Assembly: GCF_947503375.1 (NCBI RefSeq)
Contig: NZ_CANNDQ010000005.1
Location: 186,001 to 250,000, forward strand
DNA from: an uncultured Psychroserpens sp.
GTDB taxonomy: Bacteria; Bacteroidota; Bacteroidia; Flavobacteriales; Flavobacteriaceae
Length of the DNA: 64,000 bases
Direction of reading: 5' to 3'
Shown: positions 52,853 to 62,996 of the stretch, one piece after another
How positions within the stretch are numbered: the first letter of the stretch is position 1
Layout: every line of letters begins with the position of its first letter
The notes under the pieces: model-generated
Told to the model about the DNA's origin: nothing
What the model saw: only the letters and a program-made list of their open reading frames with translations
Databases searched by the model: none
Position numbers and translations under genes: made by a program

Positions 52853-55633
52853 ATGAAGCCATACTTCATTTTACTAGCATTTCTATGCAGTTTATTAACG
52901 TATTCACAAAACAAATTTTTCAAAATTACTGGAGTTGTTGTAGCTAAAGATAACAAAGAGCCTTTAGAATCTGCAACTGTATATCTTGAACGTGTTAAGG
53001 ATAGCACATTAGTGACTTACACTATTACAGATAAAAATGGAGCATTTCAAATTGATAGCGAAACCTATGAGGATAAATTAAATTTATATGTGGATTATAT
53101 TGGTTATCAAACGTATTACAAGCAAGTAAGTATAGACAAATTAGGAATAGATTTAAAGACTATAGAATTAGGCATAGGAAATAGATTGGACGAAGTTGTC
53201 ATCACATCCAGAGCACCAATAACTATAAAAAAGGATACACTTGAGTTTAACGTTAAATCGTTTAAAACTAAGAAAGACGCTAATGTTGAAGATCTTTTGA
53301 AATTACTACCAGGTATTGAGGTTGATGAAGACGGAAAGATTAAAGTCAATGGTAAAGATGTCAGTAATATTCTTGTAAACGGAAAACCATTTTTTGGAGA
53401 TGATCCAACGATCACTACTCGTAACTTGACTAAAGATATTATTGAGAAAGTTCAAATAACAGATACCAAATCAAAATCTGAAGCTTTTACTGGTGAAGAA
53501 GGTGATCAAGAAAGTAAAACGATTAATTTAACTATTAAAGAAGAAAATAATAAAGGTGCCTTTGGCAGATTAGCTGCTGGTGGTGGTACTGATGAACGTT
53601 ATGAGTTTGCTGGTATGGTGAACGTTTTTAACAATGATAGGCGAGTTAGTGTTTTAGCAGGTGGAAACAATACTAATTCTCCAGGATTCAGTTTTGGTGA
53701 AATACAAAAAATGTTTGGTGGTGGTTATAGCATGCGTATGAATAGAAATGGTTCATTTTCAATTGATGGTCGTTCATTCGGTGGAGGAGAAGGTATAACA
53801 ACATCTCAAAACTTAGGTGCTAATTATACAGATGTTCTTAGTAAGCAGGTAGATGTGAATGCTGATTATTTTTATTCGGGAAGTGACTCTGAGAATGAAA
53901 CCCTTACTCAGCGAGAAAATATTTTACCAGATTCACGATTTTTTACAGATTCTAAATCGAAGTCAACTAACGAGAGCCAAAATCACAGTGCTAACTTAGG
54001 TTTTGACGTAGAAATAGATTCAACTTTCCTAATAAATATAAATCCATCATTTAGATGGTCTACTAGCAACACCTCATATTCGCAAGACGAAAGTACACGT
54101 GATGTAGGTAATAATTTAACCAATCAGTCTACAGTTGGTTCTTTTGTAGAAACCGATGCTAGAAATTTTAGTAGTGACATTAACTTAACTAAGCGTTTTG
54201 GTTCTAATGGTAGGTTTCTTAAGTTTCAGTTATTTAACGAACATAACGCGAATGATTCGGATGATTTATTAACATCAGAAACCAATTTTTTCAGTTCAAC
54301 GGATGAAGATATTATTAGAGATCAATTAACCACATCAAAAACAAAGACCAGTATTTTTAGACCTACTGCAACTTATAGAATTCCTATTTTAGCTAAAGAG
54401 CTGTTTTTTGATATACAATATGGTTTTAGAGATGAAAAACGAACCAATCTAAGAAGTACATTTGATCGCAATGCAAATACCAATACGTTCGATGATTTTA
54501 ACCTTGATTTAAGTACTGATTTTGAGTACATTAATAAGGAACATGAACCTTCAGTAAAGTTAACTTATAGAAAAGAGAAATGGTCTACTAGTTTTACTAC
54601 ACGTTATGTAATTAGAACCTTAGAAAATAAAGACTTTCTAAGACCAGAACTGAATTTAAAACGTGATTTTAATGCCATAGAATTGCGATCTTATTTTAGT
54701 TATAGATTTAGCGAAAATTCATCATTATACTCTGGGTATTCATTAAATAACATACCTCCAAATTTAAATCAATTACAACCTTTTCAAGATGTATCAAACC
54801 CTTTAAATACCATTACAGGTAATCCTAATTTAGAGCCAACAAACAGGCATCGCATTTATCTAGGTTATAACGCGTTTAATTTTCAGAAAAAAACAGGGGT
54901 TTACAGTTACGCAAGTATTAATTTTATAGAAAATCAAGTTGTAGCACGAACGATAGTTAATCCAGAAACGTTAAAGCGAACAACTACTTATGCCAATGTA
55001 GATGGTGGATATGATGTTTATGGAAATATAAACTACAGTAGATCGATCAAAGTCGATTCACTTAAAACAATTAAATATGACGTTAGCCTTACTGCTAACA
55101 TAAACAGAAATATAAATTTTAATAATGATGTGGAATATCAAAGTAATGTTACATCATTTACACCGAGTCTAGGCTTGCGATTTATTTTAAAGGATGTCAT
55201 CGAGTTTCGACCACGATATCGATTAGCTTTTACTAGAAATACTTATGATATAGATACTTTTGAAGATGTAGATTTTTTGAGACATGATTTGAATTTAAAT
55301 TTTATAACATTTGTTCCTAAACGTTTTGAATGGACCAACACTGTAGATTTTAGCTATAATCCAAACGTCGCAGAAGGGTTTCAAAAAAGTGTCTGGTTTT
55401 GGAATTCTACATTAGCTTATTCTATGTTGAAAGATAAGGCATTACTTACATTAAAAGTGTATGATCTTCTGAATCAAAATAACAATGCGAGACGAATAGC
55501 AACACAAAACTACATTCAAGATTCTCAGAGTATTGTATTGCAGCAATATTTTATGTTGAGTTTCAGTTGGAAATTTAATAGTTTGGGATCAAAAGGCGAA
55601 ACACGTGATAGTGGTATTTTCTTTCTTGATTAG
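52853..55633 (+). CDS. Outer-membrane beta-barrel receptor-like protein (CarboxypepD_reg/plug/barrel)
   Basis: 926 residues. A signal peptide (MKPYFILLAFLCSLLTYSQ) is followed by a CarboxypepD_reg-like domain (about 22-100), a plug-like region ('RLDEVVITSRAPITIKKDTLEFNVKSF', 'LLKLLPGIEVDEDGKIKVNGKDVSNILVNGKPFF') and an outer_membrane_beta_barrel_3-type barrel. The 'LLKLLPGIEV..GKIKVNGK' block is typical of this sub-family, usually annotated TonB-dependent receptor though many members lack a clear TonB box. Substrate unknown. It begins 76 bases after the Xre gene; whether it is under the same control is not clear. Confidence 0.9.
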   Translation: MKPYFILLAFLCSLLTYSQNKFFKITGVVVAKDNKEPLESATVYLERVKDSTLVTYTITDKNGAFQIDSETYEDKLNLYVDYIGYQTYYKQVSIDKLGIDLKTIELGIGNRLDEVVITSRAPITIKKDTLEFNVKSFKTKKDANVEDLLKLLPGIEVDEDGKIKVNGKDVSNILVNGKPFFGDDPTITTRNLTKDIIEKVQITDTKSKSEAFTGEEGDQESKTINLTIKEENNKGAFGRLAAGGGTDERYEFAGMVNVFNNDRRVSVLAGGNNTNSPGFSFGEIQKMFGGGYSMRMNRNGSFSIDGRSFGGGEGITTSQNLGANYTDVLSKQVDVNADYFYSGSDSENETLTQRENILPDSRFFTDSKSKSTNESQNHSANLGFDVEIDSTFLININPSFRWSTSNTSYSQDESTRDVGNNLTNQSTVGSFVETDARNFSSDINLTKRFGSNGRFLKFQLFNEHNANDSDDLLTSETNFFSSTDEDIIRDQLTTSKTKTSIFRPTATYRIPILAKELFFDIQYGFRDEKRTNLRSTFDRNANTNTFDDFNLDLSTDFEYINKEHEPSVKLTYRKEKWSTSFTTRYVIRTLENKDFLRPELNLKRDFNAIELRSYFSYRFSENSSLYSGYSLNNIPPNLNQLQPFQDVSNPLNTITGNPNLEPTNRHRIYLGYNAFNFQKKTGVYSYASINFIENQVVARTIVNPETLKRTTTYANVDGGYDVYGNINYSRSIKVDSLKTIKYDVSLTANINRNINFNNDVEYQSNVTSFTPSLGLRFILKDVIEFRPRYRLAFTRNTYDIDTFEDVDFLRHDLNLNFITFVPKRFEWTNTVDFSYNPNVAEGFQKSVWFWNSTLAYSMLKDKALLTLKVYDLLNQNNNARRIATQNYIQDSQSIVLQQYFMLSFSWKFNSLGSKGETRDSGIFFLD

Positions 55634-55637
55634 TATT

Positions 55638-56459
55638 TTACCAGCTGCCTCCCGCGCCACCACCAGAGAATCCTCCTCCTCCTCCAAAGCCTCCAAAACC
55701 ACCTGAAGAGCTGCCACCAAAACCACCACTTCCAAAGCCTCCCGAGCCACGACTATAACTACCACGCCCCATATTGCTTAAAATAATAGCATCAAGAATA
55801 TCAAATCCGCCAGATTTTCTACCGCCTTTCCCGCCTTTACCACCACGTCTGTTCTTAGAAATAGCTATAAGAAAGATGATAAAGATAATAAACATGAAAA
55901 ATAAGATCCCGATAGGGAATGAGTGATCATTACTGTGTTGTGGTTTACCTTGGTATGCACCAGCTAAAACTTCAAAAATTGCATCAGTACCTTTGTTTAA
56001 ACCTTCATAATAATCTCCTTTTTTAAATTCTGGAACAATCACATTTCTTATAAGTTCACCAGTAATTCCTGCAGTAAGTCTATCTTCAACACCGTAACCT
56101 GGCGATATCCATATTTTACGATCATCTTTAGCCAGTAATACAAAAACACCATTATCTTCTTTAGCTTGACCAATTTCCCATTTATGTGCCCATTTTGGAG
56201 TTAACAAACCTATATTTTCTCCTTTAGTTGTTGGAATTATGACGACTAAAATTTCAGTTGAGGTGCTGTCATTGTAATTTTTTAGCTTATCATATAAAAA
56301 CTTATATTCAGTTTGAGATAATGTTTCAGTGCTATCAATAACAGGTGGAATAAATTTAGGTTTATTCGGAATGTTATATTGTGCATATGATATTGTTGTA
56401 CCTATAAAAAGTAAGACTAAAGCTAATACAAAATCAAATCCTATTTTATAGTATTTCAT
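55638..56459 (-). CDS. Membrane TPM-domain protein with Gly/Ser-rich tail (YgcG type)
   Basis: 273 residues from the ATG at 56459, which gives a clean signal peptide ('MKYYKIGFDFVLALVLLFIGTTISYAQ'); ATGs at 56489 and 56537 are alternatives, the last overlapping the upstream gene. A TPM domain (about 35-170: 'LSQTEYKFLYDKLKNYNDSTSTEILVVII', 'GVEDRLTAGITGELIRNVIVPEF') is periplasmic. A transmembrane helix ('GILFFMFIIFIIFLIAIS') follows, then a low-complexity Gly/Ser/Phe-rich tail ending 'GGGAGGSW', the usual end of this family. It is last in the LemA-TPM-TPM group and ends 4 bases from the convergent barrel gene. Members are linked to membrane or photosystem protein maintenance; the role here is unknown. 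Confidence 0.87.
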   Translation of the reverse strand: MKYYKIGFDFVLALVLLFIGTTISYAQYNIPNKPKFIPPVIDSTETLSQTEYKFLYDKLKNYNDSTSTEILVVIIPTTKGENIGLLTPKWAHKWEIGQAKEDNGVFVLLAKDDRKIWISPGYGVEDRLTAGITGELIRNVIVPEFKKGDYYEGLNKGTDAIFEVLAGAYQGKPQHSNDHSFPIGILFFMFIIFIIFLIAISKNRRGGKGGKGGRKSGGFDILDAIILSNMGRGSYSRGSGGFGSGGFGGSSSGGFGGFGGGGGFSGGGAGGSW

Positions 56460-56493
56460 GGATCTCTTATGATGTAACAAAAATTGCATACTA

Positions 56494-56931
56494 TTATCCT
56501 TTAGAAATGTGATCAGGCAATTCATTTGTATCTCCATGAAGCCATGGAAAGTGTTGCTCTAGTTGCTTACCCGCTTTCAAGACACCTTCTATCAGCCCTT
56601 CTTTAAAATGACCATCTTTAAAGTGAGATTGGATAGTATTTTTTGTAGTGTTCCAAAAGTCGTTTGGAACAATATTATTAATGCCTTTATCACCATAGAT
56701 TACAAAAGTTCTATCCTCTACAGCGACATAAATCAATACTCCATTTTGTAGTTTGGTGTTGTCCATTTTGAGGTAATGAAAAACTTCCATCGCGCGCTCA
56801 AAAGGATCAATAGAAACTGTTTTTTCTATATGTATTCTAATTTCGCCAGATGTATTCCTTTCAGCAGATCGAATAGCTTCAATTATTTCTTTTTCTTCTT
56901 CAGCAGTGAGAAAGTCCTCTATTTTAGACAT
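56494..56931 (-). CDS. Soluble TPM-domain protein
   Basis: 145 residues, no signal peptide. 'FLTAEEEKEIIEAIRSAERNTSGEIRIHIE', 'LQNGVLIYVAVEDRTFVIYGDKGINNIVPNDFW' and 'FKEGLIEGVLKAGKQLEQHFPW' define a TPM (TLP18.3/Psb32/MOLO-1) domain. It lies 2 bases after the lemA stop, with the membrane TPM gene next. Its lack of an export signal suggests a cytosolic or membrane-face partner of the exported TPM protein. Confidence 0.88.
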   Translation of the reverse strand: MSKIEDFLTAEEEKEIIEAIRSAERNTSGEIRIHIEKTVSIDPFERAMEVFHYLKMDNTKLQNGVLIYVAVEDRTFVIYGDKGINNIVPNDFWNTTKNTIQSHFKDGHFKEGLIEGVLKAGKQLEQHFPWLHGDTNELPDHISKG

Positions 56932-56933
56932 AT

Positions 56934-57536
56934 CTAATTATTGAAGTCAAATTCTACATCTACAGGTTTTTCTGCACCAGTTTCAGCATCAAAGTATGGC
57001 TTACTATCAAAACCAAAAACTCCAGCTAATAAAGAATTAGGAAACTCTTTTACATGAATATTATATGGTTTAATGGCTTCGTTATAGCGTGTTCTCGCTG
57101 TTTGAATAGTATTCTCAGTGCTAGTCAGTTCATCTTGAAGCTTTAGGAAATTCTGATTTGCTTTTAATTCAGGATATCGCTCAACAGTGACTAATAGCCT
57201 TGATAAAGCACTGCTCAAACCGCCTTGCGCTTCATTAAATTGTTTTAATTGTTCTGGTGTTATATTTGAAGGGTCGATCGTCGTTTTAGTCGCTTTTGAA
57301 CGTGCTTCAATAACATCGGTCAGTGTATTACGCTCAAAGTCTGCTGCACCTTTTACTGTTTTAACCAAGTTACCAATTAAATCGTTTCTTCTTTGATATG
57401 AAGTTTGAACATTACCCCATGCCTCATTTACATTCTCATTAAGTTGTACAGCAGTATTATTAAATCCTTTTGCCCATGAGTAACCACCTATTATAATAAT
57501 TGCAATTATAATTGCAGGAACTAACCATTTTTTCAT
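56934..57536 (-). CDS. LemA family protein
   Basis: 200 residues. One N-terminal transmembrane helix ('WLVPAIIIAIIIIGGYSWAKGF') anchors a helical LemA domain ('NENVNEAWGNVQTSYQRRNDLIGNLVKTVKGAADFE', 'NQNFLKLQDELTSTENTIQTARTRYNEAIKPYN'). LemA proteins are widespread and poorly understood; they occur beside TPM proteins as here. First of the three-gene group, 13 bases downstream of the MerR gene. Confidence 0.95.
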   Translation of the reverse strand: MKKWLVPAIIIAIIIIGGYSWAKGFNNTAVQLNENVNEAWGNVQTSYQRRNDLIGNLVKTVKGAADFERNTLTDVIEARSKATKTTIDPSNITPEQLKQFNEAQGGLSSALSRLLVTVERYPELKANQNFLKLQDELTSTENTIQTARTRYNEAIKPYNIHVKEFPNSLLAGVFGFDSKPYFDAETGAEKPVDVEFDFNN

Positions 57537-57549
57537 GATATTATAGTTT

Positions 57550-57879
57550 TTAAAGTTGTGTTTTAATTTTAATAAGCTGTGCTTTAATCCCTTCTAATTT
57601 AGAGATAATTTCAAACGTATTAAGCGTTTGCTGTTTGTTTTCTTTTAAATGTGTTTTAGCGCCTTCTAGAGTGAACCCTCGCTCTTTGACGAGATGATAA
57701 ATAAATTGTAAGTTTTTGATGTCCTCAGGAGTGAATTTACGATTCCCTTTTGCATTTTTCTTAGGTTTTATGACATCAAATTCTTTTTCCCAAAAACGTA
57801 TTAAAGAGGTATTAACACCAAATGCTTTGGCAACTTCACCAATACCATAATATCTTTTTTCGGGTAAGTCTAAATGCAT
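57550..57879 (-). CDS. MerR-family transcriptional regulator
   Basis: 109 residues. The MerR winged HTH is 'RYYGIGEVAKAFGVNTSLIRFWEKEFDVIKPKKNAKGNRKFTPEDIKNLQFIYHLVKERGFTLEGAK'. The coiled-coil C-terminus has no cysteine or effector domain, so it resembles the short MerR proteins near cell-envelope genes in Bacteroidota. It overlaps the M23 peptidase gene by one base, indicating coupling, and is followed by lemA after 13 bases. Confidence 0.93.
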   Translation of the reverse strand: MHLDLPEKRYYGIGEVAKAFGVNTSLIRFWEKEFDVIKPKKNAKGNRKFTPEDIKNLQFIYHLVKERGFTLEGAKTHLKENKQQTLNTFEIISKLEGIKAQLIKIKTQL

Positions 57880-58850
57880 TAGTCTAGTGATTGGTTTTCT
57901 AATGAAGCTTTCTCCAATAATCTTGCATATTCATCAGCAGAAAGGTTGCCATAGTAAAAATTAATAGGATTGATACGTTCATCATCTTTAAATACTTCAT
58001 AATGTAAATGAGGTGCCTCAGAACGTCCTGTACTTCCAACATAACCTATCAAATCACCTCGTTTAACCCTTTGGTTTGATCGCACATTATACTTATATAA
58101 ATGTGCATATAGTGAAAGATAGCCATATCCATGGTCTATTCTAATATGTTTTCCATAACCAGAAGCATTGTTATCAGCTCTTGTTACGATGCCATCTCCT
58201 GTAGCATATACTGGAGTGCCACGAGGTGCAGTGAAATCCATTCCAAAATGAAACTTTCTGACTTTAGTAAAAGGATCTGTTCTGTAGCCATAACCAGAAG
58301 CCATGTGCTTTAAGTCTTCGTTTTTAACAGGTTGAATAGCTGGTATTGATGATAAGAATTTTTCTTTGTCTTCAGCTAGGATAGCAATTTCGTCTAAAGA
58401 TTTTGATTGCACCACAATTGCTTTTTGCAAGCGATCTAAGCGCTTATTGCTTTCTATGATTAGTTCTGAGTTATCAAAACCCTCGTATTTTTTATATCTA
58501 TTAATACCACCAAAACCTGCTCTTCGCTGTTCGATAGGAATCGGGTTTGCTTCAAAATATAATCGATATATGGCATTGTCACGCTCTTCGACGCTTTCTA
58601 AAGCGGCAAAAGCATTATCAACACGCTTATTGAGTAATTTGTATTGTAATTCTAAGTTGGTAAGTTCTCTTTTTAGAGCACGTTCTCTAGGTGACTCAAT
58701 ATATTGGCTCGCTAAAAAAACAAATAAAAAACCAAACAAAGCTGATGCTAATATAAACAGCATAGCAAACTTTATAGTAGTTCTTTTTTTACGCTCTATC
58801 TTTCGGTAAGAAAGCGTTTCAGAATCGTAATAATATTTTACTTTAGCCAT
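57879..58850 (-). CDS. M23-family peptidoglycan endopeptidase, membrane anchored
   Basis: 323 residues. A transmembrane helix ('FAMLFILASALFGFLFVFLASQYI', about 28-50) is followed by a coiled coil and the LytM/M23 domain with zinc ligands in 'KFHFGMDFTAPRGTPVYATGDGIV' (HxxxD) and 'SEAPHLHYEVFKDD' (HxH). All ligands are present, so it should be active on peptide cross-links of peptidoglycan. It overlaps the MerR gene and is divergent from alaS. Confidence 0.93.
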   Translation of the reverse strand: MAKVKYYYDSETLSYRKIERKKRTTIKFAMLFILASALFGFLFVFLASQYIESPRERALKRELTNLELQYKLLNKRVDNAFAALESVEERDNAIYRLYFEANPIPIEQRRAGFGGINRYKKYEGFDNSELIIESNKRLDRLQKAIVVQSKSLDEIAILAEDKEKFLSSIPAIQPVKNEDLKHMASGYGYRTDPFTKVRKFHFGMDFTAPRGTPVYATGDGIVTRADNNASGYGKHIRIDHGYGYLSLYAHLYKYNVRSNQRVKRGDLIGYVGSTGRSEAPHLHYEVFKDDERINPINFYYGNLSADEYARLLEKASLENQSLD

Positions 58851-58860
58851 ATCTTAAAAA

Positions 58861-58887
58861 GTTCTATTTTTGCAAGAATAATAGAAC
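58861..58887. promoter_or_regulatory. Inverted repeat in the M23 leader
   Basis: GTTCTATT-N11-AATAGAAC (perfect 8-bp arms) lies between the M23 -7 box and the M23 start codon. It could be an operator for the MerR protein encoded in the same operon, or a leader hairpin. Confidence 0.4.
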
Positions 58888-58893
58888 GAAACA

Positions 58894-58901
58894 CAAATAT
58901 A
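58894..58901 (-). promoter_or_regulatory. -7 box of the M23-MerR(-lemA) unit
   Basis: CAAATATA on the plus strand is TATATTTG on the minus strand, an exact match, 44 bases upstream of the M23 start. No TTG at -33. Confidence 0.5.
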
Positions 58902-58905
58902 TAAA

Positions 58906-58938
58906 TTGTTTCACACTTTGATGTTATCTTAACTTTTG
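58906..58938 (+). promoter_or_regulatory. Candidate alaS promoter
   Basis: TTG, 22 bases, AACTTTTG (one mismatch to TAnnTTTG), 64 bases before the alaS ATG. Confidence 0.45.
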
Positions 58939-59002
58939 TTTTAGACCCAATCGTTAAAATAAGCATTGTAATTATATAATAAACAAGCATTTAACAACCA
59001 TT

Positions 59003-61618
59003 ATGACGTCTCAAGATATTCGACAAACGTTTTTAGATTTTTTTAAACAAAAGCAGCACAATATAGTGCCATCTGCACCTATAGTTTTGAAAGACGATCC
59101 TACCTTGATGTTTGTTAATTCTGGAATGGCACCTTTTAAGGAATATTTTCTTGGGAATGCACAACCTAAGAATAATCGCCTTGCTGATACACAAAAATGC
59201 TTACGAGTTTCTGGTAAACATAATGATCTAGAAGAAGTGGGTTATGATACCTATCATCATACACTTTTTGAAATGTTGGGTAACTGGAGTTTTGGTAATT
59301 ATTTTAAAAAAGAAGCTATAGCATGGGCTTGGGAGTTACTTACCGAAGTTTATGGCATTGATAAAGAAGTACTGTACGTTACGGTTTTTGAAGGGAGTGA
59401 TGATAAAGATAACCTTCCTATGGATAAAGAGGCTTATAACTTTTGGAAAGAGTTGGTTCCTAAAGATCGTATTCTCATGGGAGATAAAAATGATAATTTC
59501 TGGGAAATGGGAGACCAAGGTCCTTGTGGACCATGTAGCGAAATACATGTTGATATTCGATCTGATGAAGAAAAAGCCAAAGTTGATGGCAAAACATTGG
59601 TAAATATGGATCATCCTCAAGTAGTTGAGATATGGAACCTTGTCTTCATGCAATACAATCGAAAAGCAAATGGTAGTTTAGAGAATTTACCTGATAAACA
59701 CATCGATACAGGTATGGGATTTGAACGTTTGTGTATGGTTTTACAGGGTGTTCAGTCAAACTACGATACTGATGTATTCACCCCTTTAATTAGAGAAATT
59801 GAAACCATAACCAACAGTGCTTATGGAAAACAAGAAAAGATCGATATTGCAATTCGTGTGATCTCAGATCACGTTCGTGCTGTTGCTTTCTCTATTGCAG
59901 ACGGACAGTTACCAAGTAATACAGGTGCTGGTTACGTAATTCGCCGAATTTTGCGTAGGGCTGTTCGTTATGGATTTACATTTTTAGATAAGAAAGAACC
60001 TTTTATCTATAGACTAGTTGATGTACTTGTGAAAAAAATGGGGAATGCATTCCCAGAGTTAAAAGAGCAGCGTCAGCTTGTAGAAAATGTAATTAAAGAA
60101 GAAGAAACCTCTTTCTTAAGAACTCTGGACCAAGGTTTGGTATTACTTGACCGTATTATTGAGAATGCTGAAACAAAAGAAATTTCTGGAGCTAAAGTAT
60201 TTGAATTAAAAGATACTTATGGTTTTCCTGAAGATTTAACTGAATTAATTCTTAGAGAGCGCGGTTTTGAATATAATAAAGATGAGTTCCAGAAACGTCT
60301 AGACGATCGAAAAGGAGATGGAAGAAGTGCAACTGCAATACAATTTGACGATTGGACCATCTTATTGGAAGATGAAGAGCAAGAATTTATTGGTTACGAT
60401 ACTTTAGAAGCTCAGGTTAAAATAGCTAGATACCGTAAAGTAACATCTAAAAAGGATGGAGAAATGTATCAATTGGTATTTAATATAACACCTTTTTACG
60501 CCGAAGGTGGTGGTCAAGTAGGAGATAAAGGTTATTTAGAAGACGCACATGGAGATGTGATATACATCATTGATACCAAACGTGAAAATAATGTTTCAAT
60601 TCATTTTGCAAAAAACTTACCAAAGCACTTAAACGAAACGTTCACTGCTTCCGTTGATGCAAAACAACGCTACAGAACCGAATGTAATCATACAGCAACG
60701 CATTTATTACATCAAGCACTTCGCGAGATTTTAGGAACTCATGTTGAACAAAAAGGTTCAGCTGTACACTCTAAATATTTGCGTTTTGACTTTTCTCATT
60801 TTGCTAAGATGACAGTTGAAGAACTAAGGGAAGTTGAAAATTTCGTTAATAGACGAATCGATGGTAAATTGCCATTGCAAGAACAGCGTAACATACCTAT
60901 GCAACAAGCTATTGATGAAGGAGCCATAGCCTTATTTGGTGAGAAATATGGAGATACAGTTCGTGCCGTTCGTTTTGGCCAATCAATTGAATTATGTGGT
61001 GGTACTCATGTCAAGAACACTGGAGATATCTGGCATTTTAAAATTGTATCAGAAGGCGCTGTAGCTGCTGGTATTAGACGTATTGAAGCAATAACTAGTG
61101 ATGCAGTTAAAGATTTCTATTTCGAAAACAATAGAGCGTATTTTGAAATGAAAGATTTACTTAATAATGCTAAAGAACCAGTTAAAGCACTCCATAACCT
61201 TCAAGATGAAAATGCTAAGCTAAAAAAAGAAATAGAGAGCTTGTTAAAAGAGAAAGCCAAGAGTATAAAAAGCGATTTGAAGAATGAGATCACAGAAATA
61301 AATGGCGTTCAATTTCTAGCTAAGCAATTAGATTTAGATGCGTCAGGTATCAAGGATTTATGTTTTGAGTTGGGTAGCCAATTTGATAATCTGTTTTTGC
61401 TTTTTGGAGCAGAACACAACGGAAAAGCGATCTTATCATGTTACATTTCTAAAGAACTTGTTGCTAATAAAGATTTAAATGCAGGCAATATCGTTAGAGA
61501 GCTTGGGAAGTATATTCAAGGTGGTGGAGGTGGTCAACCATTTTTTGCCACAGCTGGAGGTAAAAAACCGCAAGGAATCAATGATGCTTTACAAGCTGTA
61601 AAAGCATATATACAATAA
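59003..61618 (+). CDS. alaS: Alanine-tRNA ligase
   Basis: 871 residues, full length. It charges tRNA-Ala and edits mischarged Ser/Gly. Class II catalytic core (about 1-250: '[23 protein letters not shown]', '[15 protein letters not shown]'), then the editing domain with zinc ligands '[16 protein letters not shown]' and '[17 protein letters not shown]', then a coiled coil and a DHHA1 domain ('[20 protein letters not shown]'). It is followed by the Mpl-like gene 22 bases later. Confidence 0.99.
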   Translation: MTSQDIRQTFLDFFKQKQHNIVPSAPIVLKDDPTLMFVNSGMAPFKEYFLGNAQPKNNRLADTQKCLRVSGKHNDLEEVGYDTYHHTLFEMLGNWSFGNYFKKEAIAWAWELLTEVYGIDKEVLYVTVFEGSDDKDNLPMDKEAYNFWKELVPKDRILMGDKNDNFWEMGDQGPCGPCSEIHVDIRSDEEKAKVDGKTLVNMDHPQVVEIWNLVFMQYNRKANGSLENLPDKHIDTGMGFERLCMVLQGVQSNYDTDVFTPLIREIETITNSAYGKQEKIDIAIRVISDHVRAVAFSIADGQLPSNTGAGYVIRRILRRAVRYGFTFLDKKEPFIYRLVDVLVKKMGNAFPELKEQRQLVENVIKEEETSFLRTLDQGLVLLDRIIENAETKEISGAKVFELKDTYGFPEDLTELILRERGFEYNKDEFQKRLDDRKGDGRSATAIQFDDWTILLEDEEQEFIGYDTLEAQVKIARYRKVTSKKDGEMYQLVFNITPFYAEGGGQVGDKGYLEDAHGDVIYIIDTKRENNVSIHFAKNLPKHLNETFTASVDAKQRYRTECNHTATHLLHQALREILGTHVEQKGSAVHSKYLRFDFSHFAKMTVEELREVENFVNRRIDGKLPLQEQRNIPMQQAIDEGAIALFGEKYGDTVRAVRFGQSIELCGGTHVKNTGDIWHFKIVSEGAVAAGIRRIEAITSDAVKDFYFENNRAYFEMKDLLNNAKEPVKALHNLQDENAKLKKEIESLLKEKAKSIKSDLKNEITEINGVQFLAKQLDLDASGIKDLCFELGSQFDNLFLLFGAEHNGKAILSCYISKELVANKDLNAGNIVRELGKYIQGGGGGQPFFATAGGKKPQGINDALQAVKAYIQ

Positions 61619-61640
61619 GAATCGTCAAAATATCAACTGG

Positions 61641-62996
61641 ATGAACGTACATTTCATAGCCATAGGAGGCGCAGCAATGCATAATTTAGCCATTGCATTG
61701 CATAATAAAGGGTATCATGTTAGTGGAAGTGATGATACGATATTTGATCCTTCAAAATCTAGATTAGAAGCAAAGGGATTACTACCCGAAAACTTTGGCT
61801 GGTTTCCAGAAAAGATTACGACATCTCTTGATGCAATTGTATTGGGTATGCATGCTAAAGCTGATAATCCAGAGTTGTTAAAAGCTCAAAAACTAGGGTT
61901 AAAAATTTATAGCTATCCAGAATTTCTATACGAACAATCAAAGTATAAAACCCGAGTTGTTATTGGTGGTAGCCACGGTAAAACAACTATCACATCAATG
62001 ATTTTACACGTAATGCACTATCATGATAGAGATGTTGACTATATGGTTGGTGCCCAGCTTGAAGGCTTCGATGTGATGGTGAAACTTACTGAGGATAATG
62101 ACTTTATTGTTTTAGAAGGTGATGAATATTTAAGCTCACCAATAGATAGGCGACCAAAATTTCACTTATATAAGCCTAATATTGCTTTACTGAGTGGTAT
62201 TGCTTGGGATCATATCAATGTGTTTCCCACATATGACAATTATGTAGAACAATTTTCAATATTTGTTGATAGTATTACCAATGGCGGAAGCATTAATTAC
62301 AATGAAGAAGATCTTGAGGTGAAACGCGTAGTTGAAGCAAGCGAAAATACCATTCGAAAATTAGCTTATCACACACCTGCCTATCGAGTTGAAAACGGAC
62401 AAACGTTATTAGAAACTCCTGAAGGTGATTTACCTATAGAGGTTTTTGGCAAACACAACCTTAATAACCTTGCCGGAGCCAAATGGATTTGTCAGCACAT
62501 GGGCATTGATGAGGATGATTTCTATGAAGCCATATCAACATTTAAAGGCGCAAGTAAACGTTTAGAGAAAATTGCAGAGAATTCTAAAAGTGTTGCCTAT
62601 AAAGATTTTGCGCACTCTCCTAGTAAAGTACAAGCAACAACAAAAGCAGTGAAAGAACAATATGAAACTAGAACTCTAGTAGCCTGTCTTGAACTGCATA
62701 CCTATAGTAGTTTGAATGCTGAGTTTTTAAAAGAGTATAAAGGTGCTCTCGATGCTGCAGATGTTGCTGTAGTATTTTATTCACCACATGCAGTCGAGAT
62801 TAAAAAATTAGAAGAAGTAACACATGAACAAATAGCAGCTGCATTTGAGCATGATGACTTGATCATCTATACCAATCCTGAAGATTTTAAACAGTTCTTG
62901 TTTTCTGAAAATTTTAACGATAAGGCACTACTGCTCATGAGTTCTGGTAACTATGGTGGTTTAAACTTTGATGAAGTAAAACAATTGATAAACTAG
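61641..62996 (+). CDS. mpl: Mur ligase, Mpl-type peptidoglycan recycling enzyme
   Basis: 451 residues. The N-terminal MurC-like nucleotide-binding part ('HFIAIGGAAMHNLAIALHNKGYHVSGSDD') precedes the ATP loop 'VVIGGSHGKTTITSMILH', the carbamoyl/Mg region 'VLEGDEYLSS' and the C-terminal domain 'YKDFAHSPSKVQATTKAV'. Mpl joins recovered murein tripeptide to UDP-MurNAc. MurC is the close alternative; the short length and the MHNLAIAL/DEYLSS signatures favour Mpl, but the distinction by eye is moderate. It overlaps the PaiB-like gene by 4 bases. Confidence 0.82.
   Translation: MNVHFIAIGGAAMHNLAIALHNKGYHVSGSDDTIFDPSKSRLEAKGLLPENFGWFPEKITTSLDAIVLGMHAKADNPELLKAQKLGLKIYSYPEFLYEQSKYKTRVVIGGSHGKTTITSMILHVMHYHDRDVDYMVGAQLEGFDVMVKLTEDNDFIVLEGDEYLSSPIDRRPKFHLYKPNIALLSGIAWDHINVFPTYDNYVEQFSIFVDSITNGGSINYNEEDLEVKRVVEASENTIRKLAYHTPAYRVENGQTLLETPEGDLPIEVFGKHNLNNLAGAKWICQHMGIDEDDFYEAISTFKGASKRLEKIAENSKSVAYKDFAHSPSKVQATTKAVKEQYETRTLVACLELHTYSSLNAEFLKEYKGALDAADVAVVFYSPHAVEIKKLEEVTHEQIAAAFEHDDLIIYTNPEDFKQFLFSENFNDKALLLMSSGNYGGLNFDEVKQLIN

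Noticed and set aside
59336-59653. ORFs on both strands inside alaS
   Set aside because: Shadows of the alaS reading frame, no recognisable domain.
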